Source of the DNA: Eubacteriales bacterium
GTDB taxonomy: Bacteria; Bacillota; Clostridia; Lachnospirales; Lachnospiraceae
DNA: 64,000 bases
NCBI GenBank assembly: GCA_030536995.1
Contig: JAUNOY010000011.1
Span: forward strand, 18,696-82,695
Direction of reading: 5' to 3'
The notes below the pieces were generated by a model. That model ran no database searches. It was not told the origin of the DNA and saw only the letters and a program-made list of their open reading frames with translations. Shown here in pieces: positions 52,567 through 60,899 of the stretch; the stretch's first letter is position 1, and each line of letters begins with the position of its first letter. The position numbers and the translations under genes are program-made.

Positions 52567-53466
52567 CTATAATCCATTCATATAAACATATCCTGTCTTG
52601 GCATCAACAATTGTAAAACATTGCTCGCCGGTATCTGTAATACTATTCATCATCCACGCAGGAATTAATTTTTCATCTGTCTCTGTTACTGGATATGGAA
52701 TATAGACAATTTGCATACTTTGCCTCGTCTGGCTAATTTCAATGCCCGTTTGCTCAAGCGTAGAGAAATATGCATCAATAACATTCTCAGCCTCAGCTTC
52801 CGAAATTATTTCTATAGTATCACTTACCTCTAAAATCTTTCTGATGTTTGATACTTCCACTGCGCGCAATTCTGTACCATATTCAATCGCTATATATTCC
52901 CCAGAAGTAAACTCTTCTCCGCCTGTATTTGGAATTGCAAATCCAATATTTCCAATTATAGGAACTTCTTCTACATCGAATTCGTATACAAGCAAATAAT
53001 AAGAACCTCGTTCGTCATGTTCCAGAGAACATTTTTTTACTTTTGCGGATCCCCAAGATAACTTTTTCACGATCTCATCACATTTTTTCCTAATATTATC
53101 TTCCGGTAATATTTGGACATCATAAGATGTTGGGGTTACTGCACGCAGTGTGACATTATTTTCTGCCATATGCCCTGTATATTCTATTCCATCAATCTGT
53201 GCTTGAAACTGCACTGCTTCTGCTGTTTCCTCTCGCATATCAATGGTAACCGAATTTCCTAAACACGCGCTTAAAAAATCACTGATTTCAATATCTTGTG
53301 GAATAGTTTCATATACATCCATGGTTTTAGTCACATTATTTTCGGGTGCTTTAGGCGTTATTTCTGTTATTTCTACACATTCGTCTTCCGTACCACTTCC
53401 ACCCCCAGCCAAGATACAAAGACAAATAAATACCAACGAAACCGTTTTAAAGCGACTGTTAAGCAT
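52567..53466 (-). CDS. secreted or membrane-anchored protein, 299 aa, partner of the small secreted protein
   Basis: The ATG at 53466 overlaps the stop of the preceding gene by eight bases. A hydrophobic N-terminus (VSLVFICLCILAG) is followed by GGGSGTEDE. In similar lipoproteins the lipobox would be LAGC; here that Cys is Gly, so lipidation at that place is lost. The mature part is acidic and beta-rich, with two repeats of a region like YDVQILPEDNIRKKCDEIV and YVYMNGL at the end. It may be a DUF6034-type protein, but I am unsure. Expected outside the membrane, perhaps as sensor or immunity factor for the ABC system. Confidence 0.7.
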   Translation of the reverse strand: MLNSRFKTVSLVFICLCILAGGGSGTEDECVEITEITPKAPENNVTKTMDVYETIPQDIEISDFLSACLGNSVTIDMREETAEAVQFQAQIDGIEYTGHMAENNVTLRAVTPTSYDVQILPEDNIRKKCDEIVKKLSWGSAKVKKCSLEHDERGSYYLLVYEFDVEEVPIIGNIGFAIPNTGGEEFTSGEYIAIEYGTELRAVEVSNIRKILEVSDTIEIISEAEAENVIDAYFSTLEQTGIEISQTRQSMQIVYIPYPVTETDEKLIPAWMMNSITDTGEQCFTIVDAKTGYVYMNGL

Positions 53467-53872
53467 AAAATGTCCCGCTTCCTGTTGCACTATATGCTGA
53501 AAGACTATCGGTCTGAGTTTTGAAATAATATGCATAATTATACTGACCATATCCAGACCAATATCCTGGGTAATAATTACCCGTGCTCGATACATTAAAT
53601 GTGTCTGATGCATAATTGTCATTTGTGCCGGAGCGTAATCGTGAAATCAACGGATATACCGATTTATTACTATAGCTTGAAAAATAAACTCTTGCATACG
53701 TGTTATAATTTAACTTCGTAGCATTATTTGATCTATGTACTCCACCACCAGATGAAATTGTAAATTTAAAACTCGTACTGGTCGCAGCCATAGCTGGAAC
53801 ACTTGAAAGCATTGATAATGCCAAAACCATAGCGATTGCCATTCTAAATTTTTTACTTAATCTCTTCATCAT
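53459..53872 (-). CDS. small secreted Tyr/Ser/Gly-rich protein, 137 aa
   Basis: GAGGAG precedes the ATG. Residues 1-30 are a signal peptide (FRMAIAMVLALSMLSSVPAM, cleavage near AMAA). The mature ~107 residues have no Cys and are rich in Tyr, Ser, Asn and Gly (VHRSNNATKLNYNTYARVYF, GNYYPGYWSGYGQYNYAYYF), a pattern of secreted beta-sandwich proteins. It recalls DUF2712 or lactococcin 972-type proteins in size, export and ABC context, without a firm match. It heads the operon and is the likely cargo or signal of the system. Confidence 0.7.
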   Translation of the reverse strand: MMKRLSKKFRMAIAMVLALSMLSSVPAMAATSTSFKFTISSGGGVHRSNNATKLNYNTYARVYFSSYSNKSVYPLISRLRSGTNDNYASDTFNVSSTGNYYPGYWSGYGQYNYAYYFKTQTDSLSAYSATGSGTFYA

Positions 53873-54105
53873 GATCTTTCTCCTCTCATACTTTAAAATA
53901 GGGATTTGATTAGTGATACATTAATTCTTATCATACACTACTCTTATTTCAATATTATATTTTAATTACTCTCCCAATGGCATCCCTCCTCAACTACATT
54001 CCTCATTAAATTACTAACAAGTTTCGTTTTTTGTTTCTGTCTCCTATATATAAACATCCACATCTATCACCTCATACTTTTTTGTAACTTTTGCTATAGT
54101 TCAAA

Positions 54106-54423
54106 TTAGTATACGTAGGTTTTCGAATCCATTAAATATTTGTCGATGGACAAAAAACTATTATTTTGACTTGCAATATACCCTTCAACAAAATAATCAA
54201 TATTTTCAAATGTTATTCCATCAGAAACAAAATCTTCAACTACAATAAACTCTAGTGATATACGTTCCCCTGTATGAAACCGCACTGTCAAATTGCCTTT
54301 AAATGGCCAAGAGACTGTACCTGTCATACTGTCAAAAGAAATATATATACAATCTTTTTGGACATCGTACTTTAATGATCTACTAATATCACTAAAAATA
54401 CATGCATTAATGATTACAGACAA
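54106..54423 (-). CDS. hypothetical protein, 105 aa, TTG start
   Basis: The frame opens at TTG 54423, overlapping the end of the zinc-ribbon gene by 17 bases in another frame; the ribosome site is weak (GAAAG). The protein is acidic and beta-rich (CIYISFDSMTGTVSWPFKGN, LTVRFHTGERISLEFIVVED) and looks real by composition. No family recognised. The neighbouring zinc-ribbon paralogue has the same length without this gene, so it is probably not a frameshifted tail. Confidence 0.5.
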   Translation of the reverse strand: MSVIINACIFSDISRSLKYDVQKDCIYISFDSMTGTVSWPFKGNLTVRFHTGERISLEFIVVEDFVSDGITFENIDYFVEGYIASQNNSFLSIDKYLMDSKTYVY

Positions 54424-54727
54424 CTTTCGATTCTTTATAAGTCGAATTAATTATTTCGTATCCACATTTGGAACATCTATACCCTTTTGTAATATTTCTT
54501 TCGTATATATCATCTGATAAATTCCACTGTTTTTTACACCTTTGCTGTCCTACCAAATACCATTTACCATAAATTGTATAATTATTCAAAGTCATTCCAT
54601 CGCAATTTCCACACTGCTGTGCTCTTAGCTGAGTACTATTGCCTGTATTCGCAACAACCGGCATTGCCGAACAAGGTCCTAAAGCCAGACACATACTTAC
54701 TGCTAAAGCAAATAATTTTTTTCTCAT
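54407..54727 (-). CDS. secreted zinc-ribbon protein, paralogue 1
   Basis: 106 residues; AGGAGG precedes the ATG. Signal peptide MRKKLFALAVSMCLALGPCS (cleavage near VVANT). The mature part has two Cys pairs, QQCGNCDG and YRCSKCGYE, about 50 residues apart, as in a zinc ribbon, with QWNLSDDIYER between. It is closely related to the next protein upstream. A conserved direct-repeat box lies in front of it. Function unknown; an extracytoplasmic metal-binding or disulfide-bonded protein. Confidence 0.75.
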   Translation of the reverse strand: MRKKLFALAVSMCLALGPCSAMPVVANTGNSTQLRAQQCGNCDGMTLNNYTIYGKWYLVGQQRCKKQWNLSDDIYERNITKGYRCSKCGYEIINSTYKESKVVCNH

Positions 54728-54760
54728 ATTGTAAGCCCTCCTGTTTTATATGATAGTTAT

Positions 54761-54793
54761 ATTGTAACATCTCAACCTTACAATCATCTTACA
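54761..54793 (-). promoter_or_regulatory. response-regulator-type direct repeat and -10 of paralogue 1
   Basis: CTTACA-ATCAT-CTTACA (54777-54793), read as TGTAAG repeats 11 bases apart on the minus strand, lies ten bases from a TACAAT -10 (54761-54766). The 33-base block matches 55137-55169 with two differences. The box overlaps the stop of paralogue 2. Confidence 0.65.
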
Positions 54794-55104
54794 TTTTCAT
54801 ATTTTTCCAAAATTTTTGAGTCTGTAGATATTGAATCAATATAGTCGTATCCACATCCGAAGCATCTGTACCCCTTTATGACATTTCTCTTCATAATAGT
54901 TCTTTCGTATATATCATCTGACAAATTCCACTGTTTTTTATCCCTTTGCTGCCCTGTTAAAAACCACTCGTCATAGGTTGTATAATTATGTAATGTCATT
55001 TTGCCGCAATTTCCACACTGCTGCGCTCCTGCTACTATTATTACTGAACAGGAATTTAAAGCCAGACAGGCACTTGCTGCTATAACCAATAACTTTTTCC
55101 TCAT
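54784..55104 (-). CDS. secreted zinc-ribbon protein, paralogue 2
   Basis: 106 residues from the ATG at 55104, after GGGAGG; an upstream in-frame start lies in the promoter region and is rejected. Signal peptide MRKKLLVIAASACLALNSCS, then AQQCGNCGK and YRCFGCGYD with the shared QWNLSDDIYER. It is the first gene of the minus-strand group, divergent from the ATPase/two-component operon, and shares its intergenic region. Confidence 0.75.
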   Translation of the reverse strand: MRKKLLVIAASACLALNSCSVIIVAGAQQCGNCGKMTLHNYTTYDEWFLTGQQRDKKQWNLSDDIYERTIMKRNVIKGYRCFGCGYDYIDSISTDSKILEKYENVR

Positions 55105-55136
55105 ACCGGACACCTCCCTGTTTATTTGATACCTAC

Positions 55137-55222
55137 ATTGTAACATTCCAACCTTACAATCATCTTACAATTCCGTGATCCTCCCATATTTCCTTGCTTT
55201 TCCAATATAAATTCCCTATAAT
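55137..55222. promoter_or_regulatory. divergent promoter region with response-regulator box
   Basis: Minus strand: TACAAT -10 (55137-55142) ten bases from the box CTTACA-ATCAT-CTTACA (55153-55169). Plus strand: TTGCTT (55194-55199) and TATAAT (55217-55222), 17-base spacer, for the operon starting at 55266. One box placed between both suggests control by the response regulator encoded downstream. Confidence 0.65.
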
Positions 55223-55265
55223 AAATACCAGAAAACATTTTCTTATAAGGAGCATTATTACGATT

Positions 55266-55931
55266 ATGTCCAATATTCTGACTGCCCAAAACATTACAAA
55301 GTCCTACCCCCTCTCCTCCGGAACTTACCCTGTTTTAAAAGGAGTCAGCCTTTCTCTGGAGAAAGGTCTGTCTTATTCCCTTATCGGAAGAAGCGGTTCC
55401 GGAAAGTCCACACTCCTTCATATATTAAGCGGACTTGATACCCCGGACAGCGGCGCTGTCTTTTTAAACGGACAGAATATTGGAGATTATTCTGATGAAA
55501 AAAAAGCTGTTTTCCGCAGAAGGCATATGGGATTTATCTTTCAGCAGTTTAATCTTCTGGATGAATACGATGTCAAAACAAATATCTGCCTTCCCCTTCT
55601 TCTGGATGGAATCCGACCGGATTCCTGTTTCCTGCAGGAGCTCACAGATACACTTGGTCTGACAGACGTTCTCCACCGTTTTCCCAAAGAGCTTTCCGGA
55701 GGCGAACAGCAACGAGTGGCAATTGCCCGTTCTCTGATCGCAAAACCTCAGATTATTTTTGCAGACGAGCCTACCGGAAACCTTGATGAACAGACCTCCA
55801 AAGAAACGACAGAACTTCTATTTCTCTGTATGCGAAAATCCGGGCAGACCTTATTCCTTGCCACACACGATCTGAACCTTGCCAGAAAAACAGACCATAT
55901 TTTTCATCTGGAAAACGGATGTATCTTATAA
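55266..55931 (+). CDS. ABC transporter ATPase without its own permease
   Basis: 221 residues from the ATG at 55266; AAGGAG lies 13 bases upstream, rather far. MacB/BceA-like ATPase: Walker A IGRSGSGKST, signature LSGGEQQRVAIARSL, Walker B IIFADEPTGNLDE and H-loop ATHD. It is closely similar to the minus-strand ATPase at 57551 along its length (GRSGSGKSTLLHILSGL, FIFQQFNLLDEYDVKTNIC). No permease lies in its operon, so it may share the FtsX-type permease at 58236 or be a surplus copy. Confidence 0.9.
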   Translation: MSNILTAQNITKSYPLSSGTYPVLKGVSLSLEKGLSYSLIGRSGSGKSTLLHILSGLDTPDSGAVFLNGQNIGDYSDEKKAVFRRRHMGFIFQQFNLLDEYDVKTNICLPLLLDGIRPDSCFLQELTDTLGLTDVLHRFPKELSGGEQQRVAIARSLIAKPQIIFADEPTGNLDEQTSKETTELLFLCMRKSGQTLFLATHDLNLARKTDHIFHLENGCIL

Positions 55932-55952
55932 ATAACCGAAAGGAGCGCTCCT

Positions 55953-56636
55953 ATGTCAAATATCTTAATTATCGAGGACGATGAAAATCTTGCAGAAGCT
56001 CTCTCGGATTTTCTCAGGGAGTCCGGATATGAAACCTATTATTCCTCCTCCCTTTCCCAGACTATGAAGCTGCTCCGCACTTCAGATATAAACCTTGTTA
56101 TCCTTGATGTTCATCTTGGAAGTGAAAACGGCTATGCCCTGTGCCGGGAAATACGGACTGCCTACGATATCCCTGTTCTGTTTCTTACCGGATGCAGCAG
56201 TGAATCAGAAATCATTCAGGGCTTTTCATCAGGAGGAGACGATTATGTGACAAAGCCTTTTCGCATACGTGAACTGCTTGCGCGGGTTCAGGCTTTACTG
56301 AAGCGAACGGTTTCTTCAGACAGTTTTCTGCTGAAAAGCGGAGACATCGTTTACGATAAACGCAGCCGACAGTTCAGCCGCTGCAATCTTCCATTGGAAC
56401 TGACCCTCACTGAGCTCCGCCTCGCCTGCTGCCTGATGGAACAGGCGCTTTCCACAGTAACCCGGGAACATTTATTTTATCAGGTCTGGGACAAATACAA
56501 TGCTTATGTAGACTCCAATACGCTCAATGTAAATATCAGCCGCCTTCGTGAAAAGCTGGGCGAATGGCAGGGAACGCCTTATATTCAGACAGTGCGCGGA
56601 CTTGGATACCGCTGGACTGTTCCTTTAAAGAAATAG
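55953..56636 (+). CDS. OmpR-family response regulator
   Basis: 227 residues. Receiver domain with EDDE acidic cluster, phospho-acceptor Asp52 in VILDVHLG and Lys in DYVTKPF; winged helix (~130-225) ending VRGLGYRWTVPL. AAAGGAG precedes the ATG inside the palindrome AGGAGCGCTCCT. It is followed by its kinase after 21 bases. The likely sites are the CTTACA direct repeats at 54777, 55153 and 60873. Confidence 0.93.
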   Translation: MSNILIIEDDENLAEALSDFLRESGYETYYSSSLSQTMKLLRTSDINLVILDVHLGSENGYALCREIRTAYDIPVLFLTGCSSESEIIQGFSSGGDDYVTKPFRIRELLARVQALLKRTVSSDSFLLKSGDIVYDKRSRQFSRCNLPLELTLTELRLACCLMEQALSTVTREHLFYQVWDKYNAYVDSNTLNVNISRLREKLGEWQGTPYIQTVRGLGYRWTVPLKK

Positions 56637-56657
56637 AATCAGAAAGGTCTTATTACT

Positions 56658-57557
56658 ATGCTGCTGTTTACCCTCATACTAAGCGTCCTGTTTTTGCTTC
56701 TCACAGGCTATATTTTTTATCTTCATAAACAAATACAAAAACTCACAGAAGAAATAAATCATTTTCTTCTATATCAGGAGTCACATCCTGAAACCTTGAA
56801 AGAAGGTCTGCTTTACAACCTTACAAATCAAATACGAAAATTAGAAGAGCAGCTTCTCTACGAAAAGCAATTCAGCCACAAACGCGAAACAGAAATGACG
56901 CAGTTTATTGAAAATATGGCACACCAGATTAAAACGGTGCTTACAGTTCTTCAGATTCGCCTTGACCTTGCTCAGACAAAATCATCCTCTTCAGATCTTA
57001 CCAAAAGTCAGGCTTCTCTGGAACGGCTGACTGCGGAAATTGAGCGTGTTTTGAAATCCAGCCAGCTTGCTTCCGGCAAAATAAATATGGATTTCTCAAC
57101 CTTTAACTACCCGGACTGTATACAGCGCTGCATCCATTCTCTTACTTACATTGCCGAAAAAAAGAAGGTTTCTTTTAAGTGTCAGCTTCCTGCTCAGTGT
57201 ATGATCAGTGCAGATTCATTCTGGCTCTCACAGGCAATCGAAAACCTTCTGAAAAATGCAATCGAGCATACCCCCTCTGGAACCTCTGTACAGGTAACTC
57301 TTGAAGAATCCGACAGAAACGTGCTTCTGACAATTTCAGACAGCGGAAAGGGAATTCCCATTCAGGAACTCCCCCTCATTTTTCTTCGTTTTCACCGCGG
57401 CAATATCAGTAAATCCGGATATGGCATCGGCCTTTCTATGGCGCAGGATATCGTAAAAGCCCATCACGGAACACTCTCTGCCAGAAATCTTCCGGAAAAA
57501 GGAAGCAGCTTCCTTCTTTCTCTTCCGCTTTTTCTGGATGGAAAAATATATCACTGA
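56658..57557 (+). CDS. sensor histidine kinase with a minimal membrane part
   Basis: 299 residues. A single N-terminal membrane helix (FTLILSVLFLLLTGYIFYL) and no extracellular domain, then a coiled segment, the phospho-acceptor helix with His89 in NMAHQIKTVLT, and an ATPase domain (NLLKNAIEHT, SDSGKGIP, GYGIGLSMAQ). Lack of a sensor domain is typical of kinases that read the state of an ABC transporter (BceS-like). Its end overlaps the end of the convergent ATPase gene by seven bases. Confidence 0.92.
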   Translation: MLLFTLILSVLFLLLTGYIFYLHKQIQKLTEEINHFLLYQESHPETLKEGLLYNLTNQIRKLEEQLLYEKQFSHKRETEMTQFIENMAHQIKTVLTVLQIRLDLAQTKSSSSDLTKSQASLERLTAEIERVLKSSQLASGKINMDFSTFNYPDCIQRCIHSLTYIAEKKKVSFKCQLPAQCMISADSFWLSQAIENLLKNAIEHTPSGTSVQVTLEESDRNVLLTISDSGKGIPIQELPLIFLRFHRGNISKSGYGIGLSMAQDIVKAHHGTLSARNLPEKGSSFLLSLPLFLDGKIYH

Positions 57558-58231
57558 AACTGTGTTTGACAGATTCTTCCATCCTCTATTTTCAATATAT
57601 CATCTGCGCGCTCTGCGATTTCCATATCGTGAGTTACCAGTATGAGCGTCTGACCGTACCTGTATGAACATTCAAGAAGCAGCTCCAGAGTCTCATCCGC
57701 TGTTTTTTTATCCAGATTCCCCGTTGGCTCATCTGCAAACAGGATTTCCGGCTTTGCAATGAGAGAACGGGCAATCGCCACTCTCTGCTGTTCTCCCCCT
57801 GACAGCTCATCCGGATATTTCTTTAAAATTTTATCTATGCCAAGATGTTCTGTTATTTCTTTAAAAAAAATACTGTCCTCTCTTTTGCAATCCAGCTTTA
57901 GCGGCATACAGATATTTGTTTTCACATCATACTCTTCCAGCAGATTAAACTGCTGAAAGATAAATCCCATATGACGCCGCCGAAATTCTGCCATTTCCTG
58001 TGAGCAATAACTTTCCAGTTTCTTTCCCTTCATTAAGATGCTTCCTGTATCCGGCTTTTCCAGACCTGACAGAATATGCAGGAGCGTAGATTTTCCGGAA
58101 CCGCTTCTTCCTGTGATCGCATAAAAAAGCCCCTCCTCGAATACAGCATCTATATTTTTAAACACCTTTATTTTCTGCTTTCCTGACTGGTAGCTTTTCG
58201 TCAGCCCTTTTGCCTCTAACACAATTCCCAT
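57551..58231 (-). CDS. ABC transporter ATPase (BceA/MacB type)
   Basis: 226 residues with Walker A GRSGSGKST, signature LSGGEQQRVAIARSL, Walker B ILFADEPTGNLDK and H-loop VTHD. It lies four bases after the permease gene and forms an exporter or resistance pump with it. Close paralogue of the plus-strand ATPase at 55266. Confidence 0.93.
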   Translation of the reverse strand: MGIVLEAKGLTKSYQSGKQKIKVFKNIDAVFEEGLFYAITGRSGSGKSTLLHILSGLEKPDTGSILMKGKKLESYCSQEMAEFRRRHMGFIFQQFNLLEEYDVKTNICMPLKLDCKREDSIFFKEITEHLGIDKILKKYPDELSGGEQQRVAIARSLIAKPEILFADEPTGNLDKKTADETLELLLECSYRYGQTLILVTHDMEIAERADDILKIEDGRICQTQFQ

Positions 58232-58235
58232 AATT

Positions 58236-60833
58236 CTATTCCTCCCTGAGTAATCTGGATACGTCTGCTTTTTGCAGTATCATTTTCGTCCTGTAATAAA
58301 CAAGCGCAACGCTTCCGCCGGATAACAGACCAAGGAACAGTAAATGCCAAAAGCGCAGTCCGACCACACGATACCCTTCTATTTGTGACAGGAAGATATC
58401 CGGGATTGATCTCATTGACTCCTGATACAAAGCCATTTCTGAACGGAACGCCATCCATGAATACAAATACAGATATCCCCCAAATAAGAGAATGCCTGCC
58501 AGAGCAGAAACCGCTCCCAACACAAGAGCTTCTGTTAAAATACGCTTCTGAATCTGTCTCTCTGATAATCCTATTGCCATCAGGATTCCTGTTTTTCTTT
58601 TTTCATCTTCTGCCGCCAGCGCCAGCATATTCCAGAGCATAAGAAAGGCAATGAGGATTACAGTACCTCCTCCTGCTGTGTAGAGAATGAGTTTATTTTG
58701 AAGTTCCTGTCGTATCACGGCATTTTCTTCCCTTACACTTTCCACAGGGACATGATTTTCCCCAAAAATATCTGCCACAATTACATCTGTAGATAAAAAT
58801 CCTGCATTTTCCGAAGCATACATTTCTCCCTGTGAATATCCGAATTCTTTCCCTGTCTCATACGGATGAACGAAATTTCCTTCCGGAATTTCCTCTAAAA
58901 TGCCGGCCAGAGCGTCTGAGGAACATAGAATGGTATATGGAACTGTAGCAAAAAACTGCAGTGGATTTGTCAGATCTTGGTCTACAATTTTTTCCACCTC
59001 TCCCACCTTTGTCTGAAAGGTAAACATTTTTTCCGCCATATCTCCGGGATATACATTCCCTGCGCTGTTCTTTTTTAATGGTGTCCCATAAATATCACAT
59101 TGAACGGTGTCGCCTTTTGCGATTCCCACATCCTTGTAGGTTTTCCCGTTTACTGCTACTTCTCCATATGTATTTACAGAAAATAGAACAATGCTTTCCT
59201 CTCCTTTTCGAAAAGCCTCCCTGTCTATGGAAAGTTCCTCGAAATCCAGATAATAGTCCCAGTCAGCTTCCCTGATTCCATATAAGCTGCAAGTAATTCC
59301 TTCTTCATCCTGAGCTGTCAAAAATGTCGTATTTGATTTTAGTTCTTTATTCAATTCGCATGTTTCCATATCCGGAAATTTTATATTTACCTGTATATTC
59401 CCCCATCCGTGCAGCTCCCGAATCCCCGGAATTTCCTGAACCTCTCTTAAATCCTGTTCGGATGTTTTGTTGTCTTCCCACGAAAAAGAGTGAAATCTAT
59501 AGTCCGGCATCCTCTGTCTTGATTTTTTTATCTCATATACCTGTATTGCCTGAAATACCGTAAAAAAGCTGACTGTGCAAATAACAACAGATAAACCGGC
59601 ATACAGAATCTGATGCAGCCTTCTATTTCTTCGTATTTTTCTGCCATTCAGAGACATTTTACCTGTAAGGGGCTGCCTGAGCGCAATCTGCAGTACAAAA
59701 GTACGAACAATCACAATTTCCAGAATCAGCAGAAAAAATAAAACACCAAGAGCCTGATAGGGAACTTTTATAATAATCTTCTCATTCATTCCGGATAAAA
59801 AGCGCAGCGCAAGCCATGTTTCTGCACAACCGCAGAAAAATCCCACCACAATGGCAGGAAGCGCCAGACAAATAGTTTCATAAAAAATCATTAGCCTTAA
59901 TTGTTTTTTTGTAATTCCAATACTTCTGAAAAGAGCAATCTGCTGAATCTGCTTTTTGATCCTCGCAGAATAAATACAGACAACTGCAATTCCGGAAGTC
60001 ACAAAAATGATTCCCAGATATAAAAAAGGATAAACTTCTGTCTCTGTCTCCTGATACGCATGTGTATTATTTACAAGCTTACGGCTTCCTCCATCTCTTC
60101 TGTTTAACTCCTCTTCTATACTCCGGATAGCTTCTGCTGTCTCTTCCTGTTCGCCTGCCGTTTTAAAAAAATACATTGATTCTTTTTCTTTTAATTCTCT
60201 TTCGGATGCCTCTGCCGCGTCCTCCATCATCTGTTTCTCTGCCTGTTCTGTGACAAATACTCCCGGAAGCGTATGCCCATCCGATTGCCATAAATTGCTG
60301 TAGGAACGAATCACTCCACACAAGGTAAACGTCATTTCTGTCATAACCGTTTCTTCCGAAAGCCCTTCTGTCTCCTCTGCTTCCATAAAGACCTGCAAAG
60401 TAATATCCTGTCCCAATTCATAGCTGTATCCCAATCTGCTCAGAACATTTGCCTCCATTGCAGCCTCTCCTGCTTCTTTTGGAAAACGTCCCTGCTGAAG
60501 TCCGATTCTTCCCATCCTGAGCAGTTCATCGTCTGCTGTTCCCACGCCTGCTCCAGTTTTCAGATTTCCACAACTGGTCAGAATACCGAATTTTACGCCC
60601 TTTTCTTTTCTGTAAGCGGAAGCGTCCTCCTCTTTTCCCTGAAAAACAGCAGTATGCCACGTTCCGTAATTGTCATACCTGTATTCCCGGTTAGATACGT
60701 TCATGCTTTCCACAAGAGAAAGCCCTACTATGGAAAAAGAAAAAGCAATCACCAGTACGCCAAATAAAAGAAGACTGTTTCTTTTCCTCTTTTTCATTCC
60801 CGAAACTGCCAGTTTCCATAATTCTTTCTGCAT
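58236..60833 (-). CDS. FtsX-type ABC permease, 865 aa
   Basis: The start is ATG 60833 after AGGAAGGGGG; an upstream in-frame ATG lies in the promoter region. One membrane helix at the N-terminus (~18-38), a large external domain, a block of four helices around 265-430 (first FtsX domain, KKQIQQIALFRSIGITKKQL), a second external domain, and three C-terminal helices with the second FtsX domain (RKTGILMAIGLSERQIQKRI). The architecture matches antimicrobial-peptide resistance or lipoprotein-releasing permeases. The direct-repeat box lies 40 bases upstream. Confidence 0.9.
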   Translation of the reverse strand: MQKELWKLAVSGMKKRKRNSLLLFGVLVIAFSFSIVGLSLVESMNVSNREYRYDNYGTWHTAVFQGKEEDASAYRKEKGVKFGILTSCGNLKTGAGVGTADDELLRMGRIGLQQGRFPKEAGEAAMEANVLSRLGYSYELGQDITLQVFMEAEETEGLSEETVMTEMTFTLCGVIRSYSNLWQSDGHTLPGVFVTEQAEKQMMEDAAEASERELKEKESMYFFKTAGEQEETAEAIRSIEEELNRRDGGSRKLVNNTHAYQETETEVYPFLYLGIIFVTSGIAVVCIYSARIKKQIQQIALFRSIGITKKQLRLMIFYETICLALPAIVVGFFCGCAETWLALRFLSGMNEKIIIKVPYQALGVLFFLLILEIVIVRTFVLQIALRQPLTGKMSLNGRKIRRNRRLHQILYAGLSVVICTVSFFTVFQAIQVYEIKKSRQRMPDYRFHSFSWEDNKTSEQDLREVQEIPGIRELHGWGNIQVNIKFPDMETCELNKELKSNTTFLTAQDEEGITCSLYGIREADWDYYLDFEELSIDREAFRKGEESIVLFSVNTYGEVAVNGKTYKDVGIAKGDTVQCDIYGTPLKKNSAGNVYPGDMAEKMFTFQTKVGEVEKIVDQDLTNPLQFFATVPYTILCSSDALAGILEEIPEGNFVHPYETGKEFGYSQGEMYASENAGFLSTDVIVADIFGENHVPVESVREENAVIRQELQNKLILYTAGGGTVILIAFLMLWNMLALAAEDEKRKTGILMAIGLSERQIQKRILTEALVLGAVSALAGILLFGGYLYLYSWMAFRSEMALYQESMRSIPDIFLSQIEGYRVVGLRFWHLLFLGLLSGGSVALVYYRTKMILQKADVSRLLREE

Positions 60834-60872
60834 TTGGTTTCCCCCTTCCTGTATCCAGAATAACATATGAAA

Positions 60873-60889
60873 CTTACAGTTTCCTTACA
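60873..60889 (-). promoter_or_regulatory. response-regulator-type direct repeat before the permease gene
   Basis: CTTACA-GTTTC-CTTACA, the same hexamer and spacing as the boxes at 54777 and 55153, 40 bases before the permease start. It ties this operon to the same regulator. Confidence 0.65.
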
Positions 60890-60899
60890 AATATAAAAT

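Noticed and set aside
53980-54025. 14-residue peptide MRNVVEEGCHWESN upstream of the exported protein
   Set aside because: No ribosome site before its ATG and no pheromone-like hydrophobicity; probably chance.
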